DNA of 33,919 nt, from the NCBI GenBank assembly GCA_014801945.1, contig JAAVDF010000032.1, positions 10,115-44,033 on the forward strand. The letters are read 5' to 3'. The translations under genes and the position numbers were made by a program. Numbering within the stretch: position 1 is the first letter of the stretch; every line of letters begins with the position of its first letter. The notes beneath the pieces are model-generated. The model ran no database searches and was not told where the DNA came from. It saw only the letters and a program-made list of their open reading frames with translations. This DNA comes from Bacteroides sp. Its GTDB lineage: Bacteria > Bacteroidota > Bacteroidia > Bacteroidales > Muribaculaceae. Below, piece after piece: positions 25,290 to 33,389 of this stretch.

Positions 25290-27341
25290 TTATTTCTTGT
25301 AGCTCTTTATGCCCTTTTCAAGGAAGGCTGAGAAGCGGGCCACATTTTCATCATAAGTATAGGGGCCTGAAAGGAGCTCGCCTTCATCGTTGAGGATGAC
25401 ATAATAGGGCTGGGCATTGGCGTTGAACTTGTAGCGTTGGAGATAGCTCCAGCGGTCACCGTATGTGTAGAGAGTCATATCCTTACCATATTCCTTGACG
25501 GTGATGGGTTCGGGAAGATTCTTCTTCTCATCGACCATGAGCTTGACAACGGTGAAATTGTCCTCGATCATGGCCTTGACGTTAGGCTCGTCAAGCACGG
25601 CACCTTCCATCTTGCGACAGTTGACACAACCGAAGCCTGAGAAGTCAATCAGAACGGGCTTGCCGGCTTCCTTGGCCACCTTCATGCCTTCCTCAAAGTC
25701 ATCATATTCCTTGAAACCATTGCCGTAGAGGTTGAAATCCTGAGTGAACAGCGGGGGAACGAAGGCACTCACGCCCTTGAGAGGAGCACCCCAAAGACCG
25801 GGGATGAGATAAACGGTGAACGAGAGTGAGCAGAGGGCAAGGAAGAAGCGGAACACTCCGATGGAGCTATCGGCCTTACCGTAGTGAGCGAAATTGAACT
25901 GGCCGAGGAGATAGAGGCCGAGGAGGAAGAACATGATGATCCAGAGCGCGAGGAAAGCTTCGCGGTCAAGGATGTGCCATCCATAAGCGAGGTCAGCCAC
26001 GGAGAGGAACTTGAGCGAAAGGGCGAGCTCGACAAAGCCGAGAACCACCTTGAGGGTGTTCATCCAACCGCCGGAGCTGGGTGCTGCCTGAAGCATGGTG
26101 GGGAACATGGCGAAGAGCATGAACGGAAGCGCGAGAGCTGTCGAGAATCCGAGCATACCGATGGCGGGGCCCCAGAGGTCGCCCTGCGAAGCGGCTTCTA
26201 CAAGGAGTGTACCGATGATAGGGCCGGTGCAGGAGAATGATACGAGCGTGAGTGTGAATGCCATGAAGAAGATGGAGAGGAGACCGGTGGTCTTCTCAGC
26301 GGTTGCATCCATCTTGTTTGACCATGACGAGGGGAGTTTGATCTCGAATGCGCCGAAGAAGCTGACGGCAAACACCACGAGGAGGAGGAAGAAGATAATG
26401 TTGCAGACGGCCGAAGTCGAAAGGGCGTTGAGCGAGCTTGCGCCGAAGATACCTGTGATGAGCAGGCCGAGAGCTACATAGATCACTATGATGGAGAGAC
26501 CGTAGGTGCAAGCATCGATGATGCTCTTGCTGCGGTCCTTACCTTTCTTGAGGAAGAAGCTGACAGTCATGGGGATCATAGGCCACACGCAGGGGGTGAA
26601 AAGAGCCACGAGACCGCCGAGGAAGCAGGTGAAGAAGATGTACCAGAGAGATGTGGTCGAGAAATCCTCCGCGCTCTCTGATTCGGCGAACGATACGGGA
26701 GCCCAAAGATCGGCCGTCTTTCCGGCAGGAACTGACGATGCAAGAGAGTCAGAGACAGCCGCGAGAGTGTCGGCGGGAGCAGCCTCATCTGCAGGAGCAT
26801 TCTCGGCCGTCTCAACAACGGCAGGAAGATCCTCAACGGCAGCCTTTGCCTCTTCCTTCTTTTCGGGAGCGGCCTTTACCTTGGCTGTTCCTGAGAGATT
26901 GAAAGTAGAGCGCGAGGGGGGGATGCAGTTCTCGTCGTTACATGCGGAGCAGACGAGCATTACGTCGATATTGAAATCGGGCTGAGTGGCCTTGAAGTTC
27001 TGCTTGATGGTGACACCCTGTGTCCACCAAGCGAGCTCTGCGCCAAACATTTCGTCATACTGCTTGTGAGAAGGCTTGTCGGGGGTCGGCTTTCCCTCCA
27101 GCGTCACGCCTTCAAGCTTGGGATAAGAGATCTCAAGGATCTGCGGGCCGGCATCGGGATCGCAATCGAGCGAATACATGTGCCATCCGTTGCTGATTGT
27201 AGCCGTAAGGACTACCTGCCCACGGTCATCTCCGGTCATGTCAATTTTTGCAGACCATTTGACTGGGGTCATGATCTGGGCCAACGCCATGTTGCACATC
27301 AGCGCGACCAGCAGAGAGAAAGTCAATGCAAGTTTTCTCAT
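25290..27341 (-). CDS. dsbD: thiol:disulfide interchange protein DsbD
   Basis: Carries electrons from cytosolic thioredoxin across the inner membrane to periplasmic disulfide proteins. With the start at 27341 it has 683 residues. Signal peptide 1-22 (LLVALMCNMALAQ), then the periplasmic alpha domain with CSACNDENC, a low-complexity Ala/Glu linker at about 165-220, the central domain of about eight helices with the redox cysteines in FTPCVWPM and SFSCTGPI, and a C-terminal thioredoxin domain with CVNC (Cys572, Cys575). The longer frame from 27410 has 23 extra polar residues before the signal peptide, so the ATG at 27341 is chosen. Promoter box TAAATTTGC at 27422-27415 fits. It could supply electrons to the TlpA-type protein at 21762; that link is inference. 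Confidence 0.95.
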   Translation of the reverse strand: MRKLALTFSLLVALMCNMALAQIMTPVKWSAKIDMTGDDRGQVVLTATISNGWHMYSLDCDPDAGPQILEISYPKLEGVTLEGKPTPDKPSHKQYDEMFGAELAWWTQGVTIKQNFKATQPDFNIDVMLVCSACNDENCIPPSRSTFNLSGTAKVKAAPEKKEEAKAAVEDLPAVVETAENAPADEAAPADTLAAVSDSLASSVPAGKTADLWAPVSFAESESAEDFSTTSLWYIFFTCFLGGLVALFTPCVWPMIPMTVSFFLKKGKDRSKSIIDACTYGLSIIVIYVALGLLITGIFGASSLNALSTSAVCNIIFFLLLVVFAVSFFGAFEIKLPSSWSNKMDATAEKTTGLLSIFFMAFTLTLVSFSCTGPIIGTLLVEAASQGDLWGPAIGMLGFSTALALPFMLFAMFPTMLQAAPSSGGWMNTLKVVLGFVELALSLKFLSVADLAYGWHILDREAFLALWIIMFFLLGLYLLGQFNFAHYGKADSSIGVFRFFLALCSLSFTVYLIPGLWGAPLKGVSAFVPPLFTQDFNLYGNGFKEYDDFEEGMKVAKEAGKPVLIDFSGFGCVNCRKMEGAVLDEPNVKAMIEDNFTVVKLMVDEKKNLPEPITVKEYGKDMTLYTYGDRWSYLQRYKFNANAQPYYVILNDEGELLSGPYTYDENVARFSAFLEKGIKSYKK

Positions 27342-27414
27342 GGGGAAGTTAAATGCAATTTGTTTCGAAATGTGTGATTGATTTGATATATGGAATGTTT
27401 GAAATTTCACTCTG

Positions 27415-27422
27415 CAAATTTA
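27415..27422 (-). promoter_or_regulatory. -7 box of dsbD
   Basis: TAAATTTGC on the minus strand, about 75 nt before the chosen start, and inside the longer alternative frame's start region, which supports the shorter protein. Confidence 0.55.
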
Positions 27423-27629
27423 CGAATATTTCCTTAATAATATCTGTAAATCCTTCTTGAAACGTAAAATCCTCACAGATCTGTAACATTTACATGCCAT
27501 AGGCAGTGGTTCGGCCGTCGGAAGTGGACGTCCACCGACATCGACCGGAGAACCGAAGGATCAATGAGACAAGCAAATGAATTATAATTTATTAACATTG
27601 CCGTGTTCTAATAAGGCTCATGCGGCATA
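27423..27629. other. intergenic region with a GC-rich structured island
   Basis: Between divergent dsbD and the small ORF at 27690. At 27508-27554 the GC-rich island can fold: GGTTC (27508-27512) with GAACC (27550-27554), GTGG/CCAC in the 12-nt palindrome GTGGACGTCCAC (27524-27535). No reading frame or RNA family is recognised. Confidence 0.4.
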
Positions 27630-27637
27630 TAACTTTG
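27630..27637 (+). promoter_or_regulatory. -7 box before the 24-residue ORF
   Basis: TAACTTTGC lies 53 nt before the ATG at 27690. No clear -33 box. It is the main reason to take the tiny ORF seriously. Confidence 0.45.
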
Positions 27638-27689
27638 CATCCGTAATCCCTAACCCTCTCCCCCATCCTTCAAAAATCCTCATCCCGTT

Positions 27690-27764
27690 ATGACACTCCT
27701 GCTCATTCTCATCCTTCTCCCCTGCTGGCTTCTTCAGGCACTCAAAAACGGAAGCGACATCTGA
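27690..27764 (+). CDS. candidate 24-residue single-helix membrane peptide
   Basis: ATG to TGA, reading MTLLLILILLPCWLLQALKN followed by GSDI. Residues 2-17 form one strongly hydrophobic stretch ending in a polar tail, as in known bacterial membrane micropeptides. It has a good upstream -7 box (27630-27637). It could be a chance ORF: the leader shows no other support, and the codons are not unusual. No function can be named. Confidence 0.35.
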   Translation: MTLLLILILLPCWLLQALKNGSDI

Positions 27765-27822
27765 TAGCCAAAGTTTTGATGAAAATTTTGATGTGATCGA
27801 TATTGTTACCGGTATTTTTTGC

Positions 27823-27830
27823 TAATTTTG
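27823..27830 (+). promoter_or_regulatory. -7 box of the YhcG-like gene
   Basis: TAATTTTGC with ATTG at 27802-27805 upstream (17-nt gap, one mismatch to TTTG). The leader to the ATG at 27886 is about 50 nt. Confidence 0.55.
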
Positions 27831-27885
27831 CGATTAACGGCCAAAATAGAAATATTTGACAAAATCGAAATCAATCCCCCCTCCC

Positions 27886-28935
27886 ATGTCAGAGATCACA
27901 GATAAGACCACAGGCCTCCAGTCAGAGAATCTTTACAATCAGATCAGTCTGATTCTCAAAGAGGCACGGAGTAAAGTCGCTGTTACCGTCAATACGGCAA
28001 TGGTTCAGGCTTATTGGCACATAGGCAAACTGATTGTTGACGCACAGGGCGGTGAGGCAAAAGCTAAGTATGGTAATGGACTGATCGACGAGATCTCACG
28101 CCGTCTTACTGCAGAGTTTGGACGTGGATTCAAACGTTCAAATCTGAGAGATATGCGCAAATTTTATCAGACTTTCCCAATTTACCAGACACTGTCCGGT
28201 AAATTGTCTTGGTCACATTACTTGACTCTCATCCGAGTATCCAATCCTAAGGCCAGAGAATATTATGTCGAGGAGGCTGCTAAAGGTGGATGGAGTGTCA
28301 GGCAGCTCGAAAGGCAAATTGAAACACAGTATTATGAACGACTCCTTGCATCGCACCGTGATGAAGCGGAAGTCAAAGAGATTATGGCAAAGAATCGTCC
28401 TGTAAATCCCGAAAAATTCGATCCTCTGAGATTAGTGCATGATCCGTTCGTGCTTGAATTTCTTGACATGAAGGAAGATCCCGCCCTACAGGAAAAAGAG
28501 CTTGAAAGTGCAATCCTGACCCATATCGAGGATTTTCTACTTGAACTCGGCAGAGGATTCGCTTTCGTTGGCCGACAGAAAAGATTCACATTGGAGGGTG
28601 ATCATTTCTATCCCGACTTGGTGTTTTACAACATCCCGGCCCGCTGCTACGTGATAATCGATCTGAAAATGGCAAAGGCCGGTTATGCCGACGTGGGGCA
28701 AATGCAGCTCTATGTCAACTATTTTAACCGCGAAGTCTGTACAGCCGACGACAATCCGACTGTAGGCATCATCCTTTGTGCCGAAAAGAACGACACTGTG
28801 ATTGAATATACGCTCGGCAACCGCAACGATATCGGTGTATTCGCATCAAAATATAAACTGATCCTGCCTACCGAAGAAGAATTAAAACGAGAAATAGAAC
28901 AGACAAAAGAAAACTTTAAACGCCTGAAAGAATAG
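27886..28935 (+). CDS. YhcG/DUF1016-family PDDEXK nuclease
   Basis: A 349-residue protein of the DUF1016/YhcG family. The N-terminal DUF1016_N region (about 12-150) contains YWHIGKLIVDAQGG, RLTAEFGRGFKRSNLRDMRKF written here in two parts, and WSHYLTLIRV. The C-terminal PDDEXK-type nuclease domain (about 190-330) has the acidic residue in YPDLVFYN (Asp244), DLK (Asp259, Lys261) and the QMQLYVNYF element. YhcG is proposed to act in DNA processing or recombination and often lies in variable regions; here it is alone, without restriction-modification genes. The ATG at 27886 is preferred over the TTG at 27856. The frame is intact. Confidence 0.9.
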   Translation: MSEITDKTTGLQSENLYNQISLILKEARSKVAVTVNTAMVQAYWHIGKLIVDAQGGEAKAKYGNGLIDEISRRLTAEFGRGFKRSNLRDMRKFYQTFPIYQTLSGKLSWSHYLTLIRVSNPKAREYYVEEAAKGGWSVRQLERQIETQYYERLLASHRDEAEVKEIMAKNRPVNPEKFDPLRLVHDPFVLEFLDMKEDPALQEKELESAILTHIEDFLLELGRGFAFVGRQKRFTLEGDHFYPDLVFYNIPARCYVIIDLKMAKAGYADVGQMQLYVNYFNREVCTADDNPTVGIILCAEKNDTVIEYTLGNRNDIGVFASKYKLILPTEEELKREIEQTKENFKRLKE

Positions 28936-29300
28936 AAGCTTGCTTTATGCCCCCTCGATCACTCCTCCATGAGAATACACTAAGATGAAAGCAATCTCAA
29001 ATAAGCAAAGATTTTTAAGATCGCGGGGATGATTCATGAGCATTATCTCCATTCTTACCATACTTTGTTTCGCTTCATATATCTCTATTCAGCAGTAAAT
29101 TGCAATAAATTTATTGGAATATTGCTCTAGTTTTAAAAAATCACTATCTTTACTCTTAAAGTAACCAAACATATCTGACAACTGTTAGAATATTCAAAAA
29201 TGGTCTGAGCCAGAACAGCTGACTTACAAGCAGACAAATGAAAATTTCTGAGCAGATTAATTACAATTATACAGGAACACTATTATCACTTAATACAATC
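28936..29300. other. AT-rich intergenic region before the DUF3791 gene
   Basis: No coding region recognised. A near-consensus promoter (ATTG at 29121-29124, 20 nt, TATCTTTA at 29145-29152) could serve the DUF3791 gene. The upstream in-frame ATG at 29238 would only add 21 residues not typical of the family. Confidence 0.35.
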
Positions 29301-29519
29301 ATGGATAAAAATACTCTTGAATTTATGACATACTGTATCAGTAGGCTTGCACAACGATTGAATTTGAGCCAAAATGAGGTGTATGATCGTTTGAACCGCT
29401 CAGGAATACTCTATGATTATATTGTGCCATCTTACGATGTCCTCCACACATTCAGTTCCTGCTACCTGATGGATGATCTAACAGACTACATGAAAGAGAA
29501 AGGAGTGTTGCCACAATGA
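29301..29519 (+). CDS. DUF3791 domain protein
   Basis: A 72-residue protein with the DUF3791 pattern: FMTYCISRLAQRLNLSQNEV, then YDRLNRSGILYDYIVPSYDVLH, and the ending SSCYLMDDLTDYMKEKGV. DUF3791 genes very often precede a DUF3990 gene, and here the stop codon overlaps the start of the broken DUF3990 gene (ATGA at 29516-29519). In such pairs DUF3791 is the likely antitoxin-like partner; that is inference. The start at 29301 gives the family's usual length. Confidence 0.82.
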   Translation: MDKNTLEFMTYCISRLAQRLNLSQNEVYDRLNRSGILYDYIVPSYDVLHTFSSCYLMDDLTDYMKEKGVLPQ

Positions 29520-29772
29520 AATTATACCATGCTTCAAATTGCTCTATTGAGTACCGGATACGCTACATTCACGCGACTATCTTGACTTCGGTAAGGGCTT
29601 TTATCTCACTTCGTTGCATGAACAAGCAGTAAAGTATGCACAACGCTTTATCCGCCATCAGCAAAACGCATGGCCTAATACCTATGATTTTTCGTATAAT
29701 CCGATTGAATGGGATGTGCTTGAATTTGATGCTTACGATATCACCAACAATTTAACGCACCTGAAAGATTAG
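29516..29772 (+). pseudogene. DUF3990 gene (ADP-ribosyltransferase-like), frameshifted and truncated
   Basis: The first 12 codons read MKLYHASNCSIE in frame 1. After about 29551 the frame changes: a single-base loss near 29549-29553 would restore VPDTLHSRDYLDFGKGFYLT, the DUF3990 signature, and the restored frame continues through LHEQAVKYAQRFIRHQQN and WDVLEFDAYDITNNL to a TAG at 29770-29772. As read, the first frame stops after about 38 residues. The LYHAS and FGKGFYLTS elements match the His and Tyr sites of the H-Y-x ADP-ribosyltransferase-like fold. Even when repaired, it has about 86 residues, well short of the usual DUF3990 length (about 150), so the C-terminal half is lost too. Function is therefore probably gone. 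Confidence 0.82.
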
Positions 29773-29915
29773 CGCACAGTGACCGGTTCGAGACGGATGG
29801 ACTATGGGAGGCATGAAGGTGGGGGCTGATGTGGGGACATTTGTCAGAAAATCAAAACTTTTGTAACTCAGGATATGTTGTATGATTATATTCCCTCATA
29901 AGTTTCAACATCAGC

Positions 29916-30089
29916 ATGAAAAAAATCTTCCTAAACATAACAGCCGGCCGAGTGACTGACACACGTACAGCATACCACATCGAAGGTTTTACAAAAAATG
30001 CCTTCCTTAATCCCGGAGTCAGGACTGCGGATCAGATCGCGGATGAAGCCGCCCCCTTCGTCCAACACCCCTCCGATTTTATGAATTGA
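29916..30089 (+). CDS. small 57-residue ORF of unknown status
   Basis: ATG to TGA, beginning MKKIFLNITAGRVTDTRTAY and ending FVQHPSDFMN. The N-terminus is basic and weakly hydrophobic, but not a clear signal peptide. No ribosome-binding or promoter signal decides the matter and I recognise no family. It may be a real short gene, a remnant, or chance; it lies 67 nt before the AspT-like gene. Confidence 0.22.
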   Translation: MKKIFLNITAGRVTDTRTAYHIEGFTKNAFLNPGVRTADQIADEAAPFVQHPSDFMN

Positions 30090-30128
30090 CGGAGTGTGAC
30101 CGCCCCAAATTACACAACCTACCCCGTA

Positions 30129-30141
30129 TAAAAACACACAT
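30129..30141 (+). repeat. TAAAAACACACAT leader element, copy 1
   Basis: A 13-nt sequence 15 nt before the AspT-like ATG. The identical 13-mer lies 4 nt before the gadB ATG (31936-31948). It may be a shared A-rich translation enhancer or a chance match. Confidence 0.5.
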
Positions 30142-30156
30142 TAATTTTACGATACT

Positions 30157-31857
30157 ATGCATTGGTTTGTAGAAACACTGAGAGACAACCCCTCTCTGGC
30201 GATATTCCTCACCCTCGGTCTGGGATTCCTTATCGGACAATTGAAATACAAGTCCTTCTCGCTCGGAACAGTCACTTCCGTACTTCTTGTCGGTGTAGTT
30301 GTCGGCCAGCTCGACATCTCTATTCCCGGACCTATCAAAGATGCTTTCTTCCTGCTGTTTCTGTTTTCGATCGGCTACAGCGTAGGCCCTCAGTTTTTCC
30401 ATTCGCTGCGTGGCGACGGCCTCAAACAAGTGGCATTTGCCTGTGTGCTTTGTGTGTTCTGCCTACTGACCACATGGATCGTAGCGAAAATCATGGGCTA
30501 CAATATCGGTGAGGCCGTGGGACTCCTCGCCGGAGCTCAGACCATGTCGGCCATACTCGGAGTGGGTACGGACACTATTTCATCAATCTCAGGTTCTCCG
30601 GAGACGAAAAAAGCATGGATTGACGTGATGCCCGTGTGCTATGCGGTGACCTACGTGTTCGGCACGATCGGTTCGGCCTATATCCTCGCCAACTTAGGCC
30701 CGGCAATGCTCGGCGGTCTGAAAAAGGTTAAGGCCGAGACTGCTGAACTTGAGAAGAAGATGAATCAGGGAAGCGCATCGGCAGACCCAAATTACATCAA
30801 CGCACTCCGTCCGGTGGCATTCCGCGCATACAAGGCCGAAGCAGATTTCTTCAGCGAGCCTAAGAGCGTAAAGGAAATCGAGGATTACTTCCTACAGCAG
30901 GACCGCCGCATATTCGTGGAGCGCATCCGTCAGAACGGTAAGGTGGCCGATCCTACTCCTGACAGCATGATAGCGCGCGGTGATGAGATAGTGCTCAGCG
31001 GACGCCGAGAATATATCATCGGCGATGAAAAGTGGATCGGAGCTGAGGTGAACGATGCCGAACTTCTTGACTTTCCCGCCGAACAGATAAGCGTCACCGT
31101 CTCCAAGAAGGGCGCGGCCGGAAAGACTGTAGATCAATTGAGGATGACCAAGGAGATGTATGGCGTTTCCATCAAGAGCATCACCCGTTCGGGTGCATCA
31201 CTCCCGGTACTTGCACAGCTAAAGTTGCAGGCTGGCGACGTGGTGACCATCGTCGGTCTGCAGAGTGAGGTCAACGCCGCAGCCGCATCCATCGGTTTCG
31301 CCGACAAACGTTCGGTCAAGTCCGATCTCATCCTTGTCGGTATCGGTATTTTTCTCGGAGGACTGCTCGGAGCGTTGACCATTCACTTCGGAAGTGTGCC
31401 TGTCAGCCTCAGCACGAGCGGTGGCGCACTCATCTCAGGTCTCGTCTGCGGATGGTTGCGCACACAGCACCCGACATTCGGACGCATACCTCAGCCGGCA
31501 GTATGGCTGATGGATAATCTCGGTCTTAACATGTTTATCGCCGTCATAGGCATCACCTCCGGACCGTCGTTTGTAAGCGGACTCAAGGAAGTAGGTTTCA
31601 TGCTCTTCCTCATGGGCGTGGTCTGCACTACGGTTCCGCTCGTACTCGGTATGATCGTCGGAAAGACCATCTTCAAGTTCCCGGCCGCGATCAATCTCGG
31701 CTGTTGTGCCGGAAGCCGTACGACCACCGCTTCGCTGGGTGCGATTCAGGATGCCATAGGAAGTACAATCCCCGCCATGGGCTATACCGTGACGTACGCC
31801 ATCGGTAATACGCTGTTGATCCTTTGGGGTGTGGTGATCGTACTTCTCATGAGCTGA
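30157..31857 (+). CDS. AspT-family amino-acid exchanger beside gadB
   Basis: A 566-residue membrane protein of the aspartate:alanine exchanger superfamily. N-terminal membrane block about 10-190 with [19 protein letters not shown] (about 130-148); two RCK_C/TrkA-C-like cytosolic domains about 220-305 and 310-390; C-terminal membrane block about 395-566 with [20 protein letters not shown]. AspT proteins swap an amino acid for its decarboxylation product. Because a glutamate decarboxylase follows in the same direction after 95 nt, exchange of glutamate for GABA is the simplest hypothesis; AspT itself is aspartate/alanine-specific, so the substrate must be tested. A small hairpin (31880-31899) lies in the gap. 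Confidence 0.88.
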   Translation: MHWFVETLRDNPSLAIFLTLGLGFLIGQLKYKSFSLGTVTSVLLVGVVVGQLDISIPGPIKDAFFLLFLFSIGYSVGPQFFHSLRGDGLKQVAFACVLCVFCLLTTWIVAKIMGYNIGEAVGLLAGAQTMSAILGVGTDTISSISGSPETKKAWIDVMPVCYAVTYVFGTIGSAYILANLGPAMLGGLKKVKAETAELEKKMNQGSASADPNYINALRPVAFRAYKAEADFFSEPKSVKEIEDYFLQQDRRIFVERIRQNGKVADPTPDSMIARGDEIVLSGRREYIIGDEKWIGAEVNDAELLDFPAEQISVTVSKKGAAGKTVDQLRMTKEMYGVSIKSITRSGASLPVLAQLKLQAGDVVTIVGLQSEVNAAAASIGFADKRSVKSDLILVGIGIFLGGLLGALTIHFGSVPVSLSTSGGALISGLVCGWLRTQHPTFGRIPQPAVWLMDNLGLNMFIAVIGITSGPSFVSGLKEVGFMLFLMGVVCTTVPLVLGMIVGKTIFKFPAAINLGCCAGSRTTTASLGAIQDAIGSTIPAMGYTVTYAIGNTLLILWGVVIVLLMS

Positions 31858-31879
31858 CCATTAAGTAAATTGCCTCTCT

Positions 31880-31899
31880 CCGTAGATTAAATTCTACGG
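31880..31899 (+). other. hairpin in the AspT-like/gadB gap
   Basis: CCGTAGA (31880-31886) pairs with TCTACGG (31893-31899) around TTAAAT. No T run follows, so it may be an mRNA-processing or partial attenuation site within a two-gene operon rather than a full terminator. Confidence 0.45.
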
Positions 31900-31935
31900 G
31901 TCGCATCTCCATATCTAAAATATTTTTCAACCCAA

Positions 31936-31948
31936 TAAAAACACACAT
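31936..31948 (+). repeat. TAAAAACACACAT leader element, copy 2
   Basis: Identical to 30129-30141; lies 4 nt before the gadB start. Confidence 0.5.
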
Positions 31949-31952
31949 AACT

Positions 31953-33389
31953 ATGTTAGACCCGAAATCAGATCCGAATTATCGCGACGGCGATGCCAAG
32001 ACAAACGTATTCGGCTCGGAAGCAATGCTCCAGCCGGCTCCTACCGAGCGAATCCCTCAGGGACCTACGACTCCTGAGATTGCTTATCAGATGGTGAAGG
32101 ACGAGACTTATGCGCAGACACAACCCCGGCTTAACCTCGCCACCTTCGTGACTACCTACATGGACGAATACGCAACCCGTCTGATGAATGAAGCCATCGG
32201 TATCAATTACATCGACGAGACTGAATATCCACGTATCGCAGTCATGTGCCAGAAGTGTATCAACATCATGGCCAATCTGTGGAATACTCCTGAAACAGCT
32301 AAATGGAAGGCCGGCGCACTGGCCATCGGTTCATCCGAAGCCTGTATGCTCGGCGGTCTCGCAGCTCTCAAACGCTGGAAAGAGCGTCGGAAGAAAGCCG
32401 GTAAGCCTTACGACAAGCCGAACATCGTCATCAGCACAGCCTATCAGGTAGTATGGGAGAAATTCGCTACGTTCTGGGATGTAGAGATGCGTCTTGTTCC
32501 GCTCACTCCCGAACATCCGACCCTCGACATCGACAAGGCTATAAGTCTCTGCGATGAAAACACGATCTGCGTCGTGCCTATCCTCGGCGTGACATGGAGC
32601 GGTATGAATGATGACGTCGAGGCCCTCGATGCAGCCCTTGACAAATATAATAAGGAGACCGGCAATGAAGTCTGCATCCACATCGATGCCGCATCAGGCG
32701 GTTTCATCCTTCCGTTCATCGAACCTGAAAAGAAATGGGATTTCCGCTTGAAATGGGTTCTCTCAATCAGCACGTCGGGTCACAAATTCGGTCTTGTTTA
32801 TCCGGGACTCGGTTGGGTGGTTTGGAAAGATAAGAAATACCTGCCGGCCGACATGTCGTTTACCGTCAATTACCTCGGAGCTGAGGTCACTCAGGTCGGT
32901 CTTAACTATTCACGTCCCGCCGCACAGATCCTCGGTCAGTATTATCAGTTCATACGTCTCGGCTTTGAAGGATATAAGAACGTGCAGTACAATTCTCTTC
33001 AGGTGGCCAAGTATCTTCACGATAAGATCGGCGGCATGAAGGAATTTGTGCCCTACTCTTCCGAAGTCCCCAATCCTATCTTCGTATGGCGCATGGATGA
33101 GGAGTATCAGAAATCGGCTAAATGGACGCTCTATGATCTTCAGGACAAGCTTGCTCAGAAAGGATGGATGGTACCGGCCTATACGATGCCGGCCAATATT
33201 GAGGACATGGTGGTGATGCGCGTGCTCTGCAAGCAGGGTTTCAGCCGCGATATGGCAGATCAGTTGCTTGACGATATCAGTTTCGCACTGGCCGAACTTG
33301 ACAAGCTTGAGTATCCGACTCCCAGCCGTATAGCCATGGAGAAGAATCTCCCTCTCGTTACTAAAAGCTTTAACCATACAGGAAAATAA
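31953..33389 (+). CDS. gadB: glutamate decarboxylase
   Basis: A PLP enzyme that converts glutamate to GABA and consumes a proton, serving acid resistance. The 478 residues align in order with E. coli GadB: LNLATFVTTYMDEYATRL, GSSEACMLGG, HIDAASGGF with Asp245 (PLP nitrogen partner), and STSGHKFG with Lys278 (Schiff-base lysine); both residues are offset by +2 from E. coli. The C-terminus ends in KSFNHTGK: His475 matches the histidine (E. coli His465) that blocks the active site at neutral pH, so pH-dependent autoinhibition may be preserved. The acid substrates would need an antiporter; the AspT-like protein upstream is the candidate. No glutaminase or GadC gene is present in the window. Confidence 0.96.
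   Translation: MLDPKSDPNYRDGDAKTNVFGSEAMLQPAPTERIPQGPTTPEIAYQMVKDETYAQTQPRLNLATFVTTYMDEYATRLMNEAIGINYIDETEYPRIAVMCQKCINIMANLWNTPETAKWKAGALAIGSSEACMLGGLAALKRWKERRKKAGKPYDKPNIVISTAYQVVWEKFATFWDVEMRLVPLTPEHPTLDIDKAISLCDENTICVVPILGVTWSGMNDDVEALDAALDKYNKETGNEVCIHIDAASGGFILPFIEPEKKWDFRLKWVLSISTSGHKFGLVYPGLGWVVWKDKKYLPADMSFTVNYLGAEVTQVGLNYSRPAAQILGQYYQFIRLGFEGYKNVQYNSLQVAKYLHDKIGGMKEFVPYSSEVPNPIFVWRMDEEYQKSAKWTLYDLQDKLAQKGWMVPAYTMPANIEDMVVMRVLCKQGFSRDMADQLLDDISFALAELDKLEYPTPSRIAMEKNLPLVTKSFNHTGK

Larger units (their letters stand above)
29773..30156. other. intergenic region between the DUF3990 remnant and the second AspT-like gene
   Basis: Holds one small frame (29916-30089, listed) and a leader segment before 30157 with the element TAAAAACACACAT (30129-30141) and a near -7 box TAATTTTA (30142-30149). 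Otherwise nothing is recognised. Confidence 0.4.

Noticed and set aside
27342-27410. Upstream extension of dsbD by 23 residues
   Set aside because: It would put a polar stretch before a complete signal peptide; the -7 box at 27415-27422 immediately precedes it, and the ATG at 27341 gives a normal exported protein.
27856-27885. TTG start for the YhcG-like gene
   Set aside because: An ATG ten codons later gives the family's usual N-terminus; the extra residues are not a recognised part of it.
27886-28935. Part of a restriction-modification or phage-defence island
   Set aside because: The YhcG-like nuclease stands alone, without methylase, specificity or defence genes next to it.
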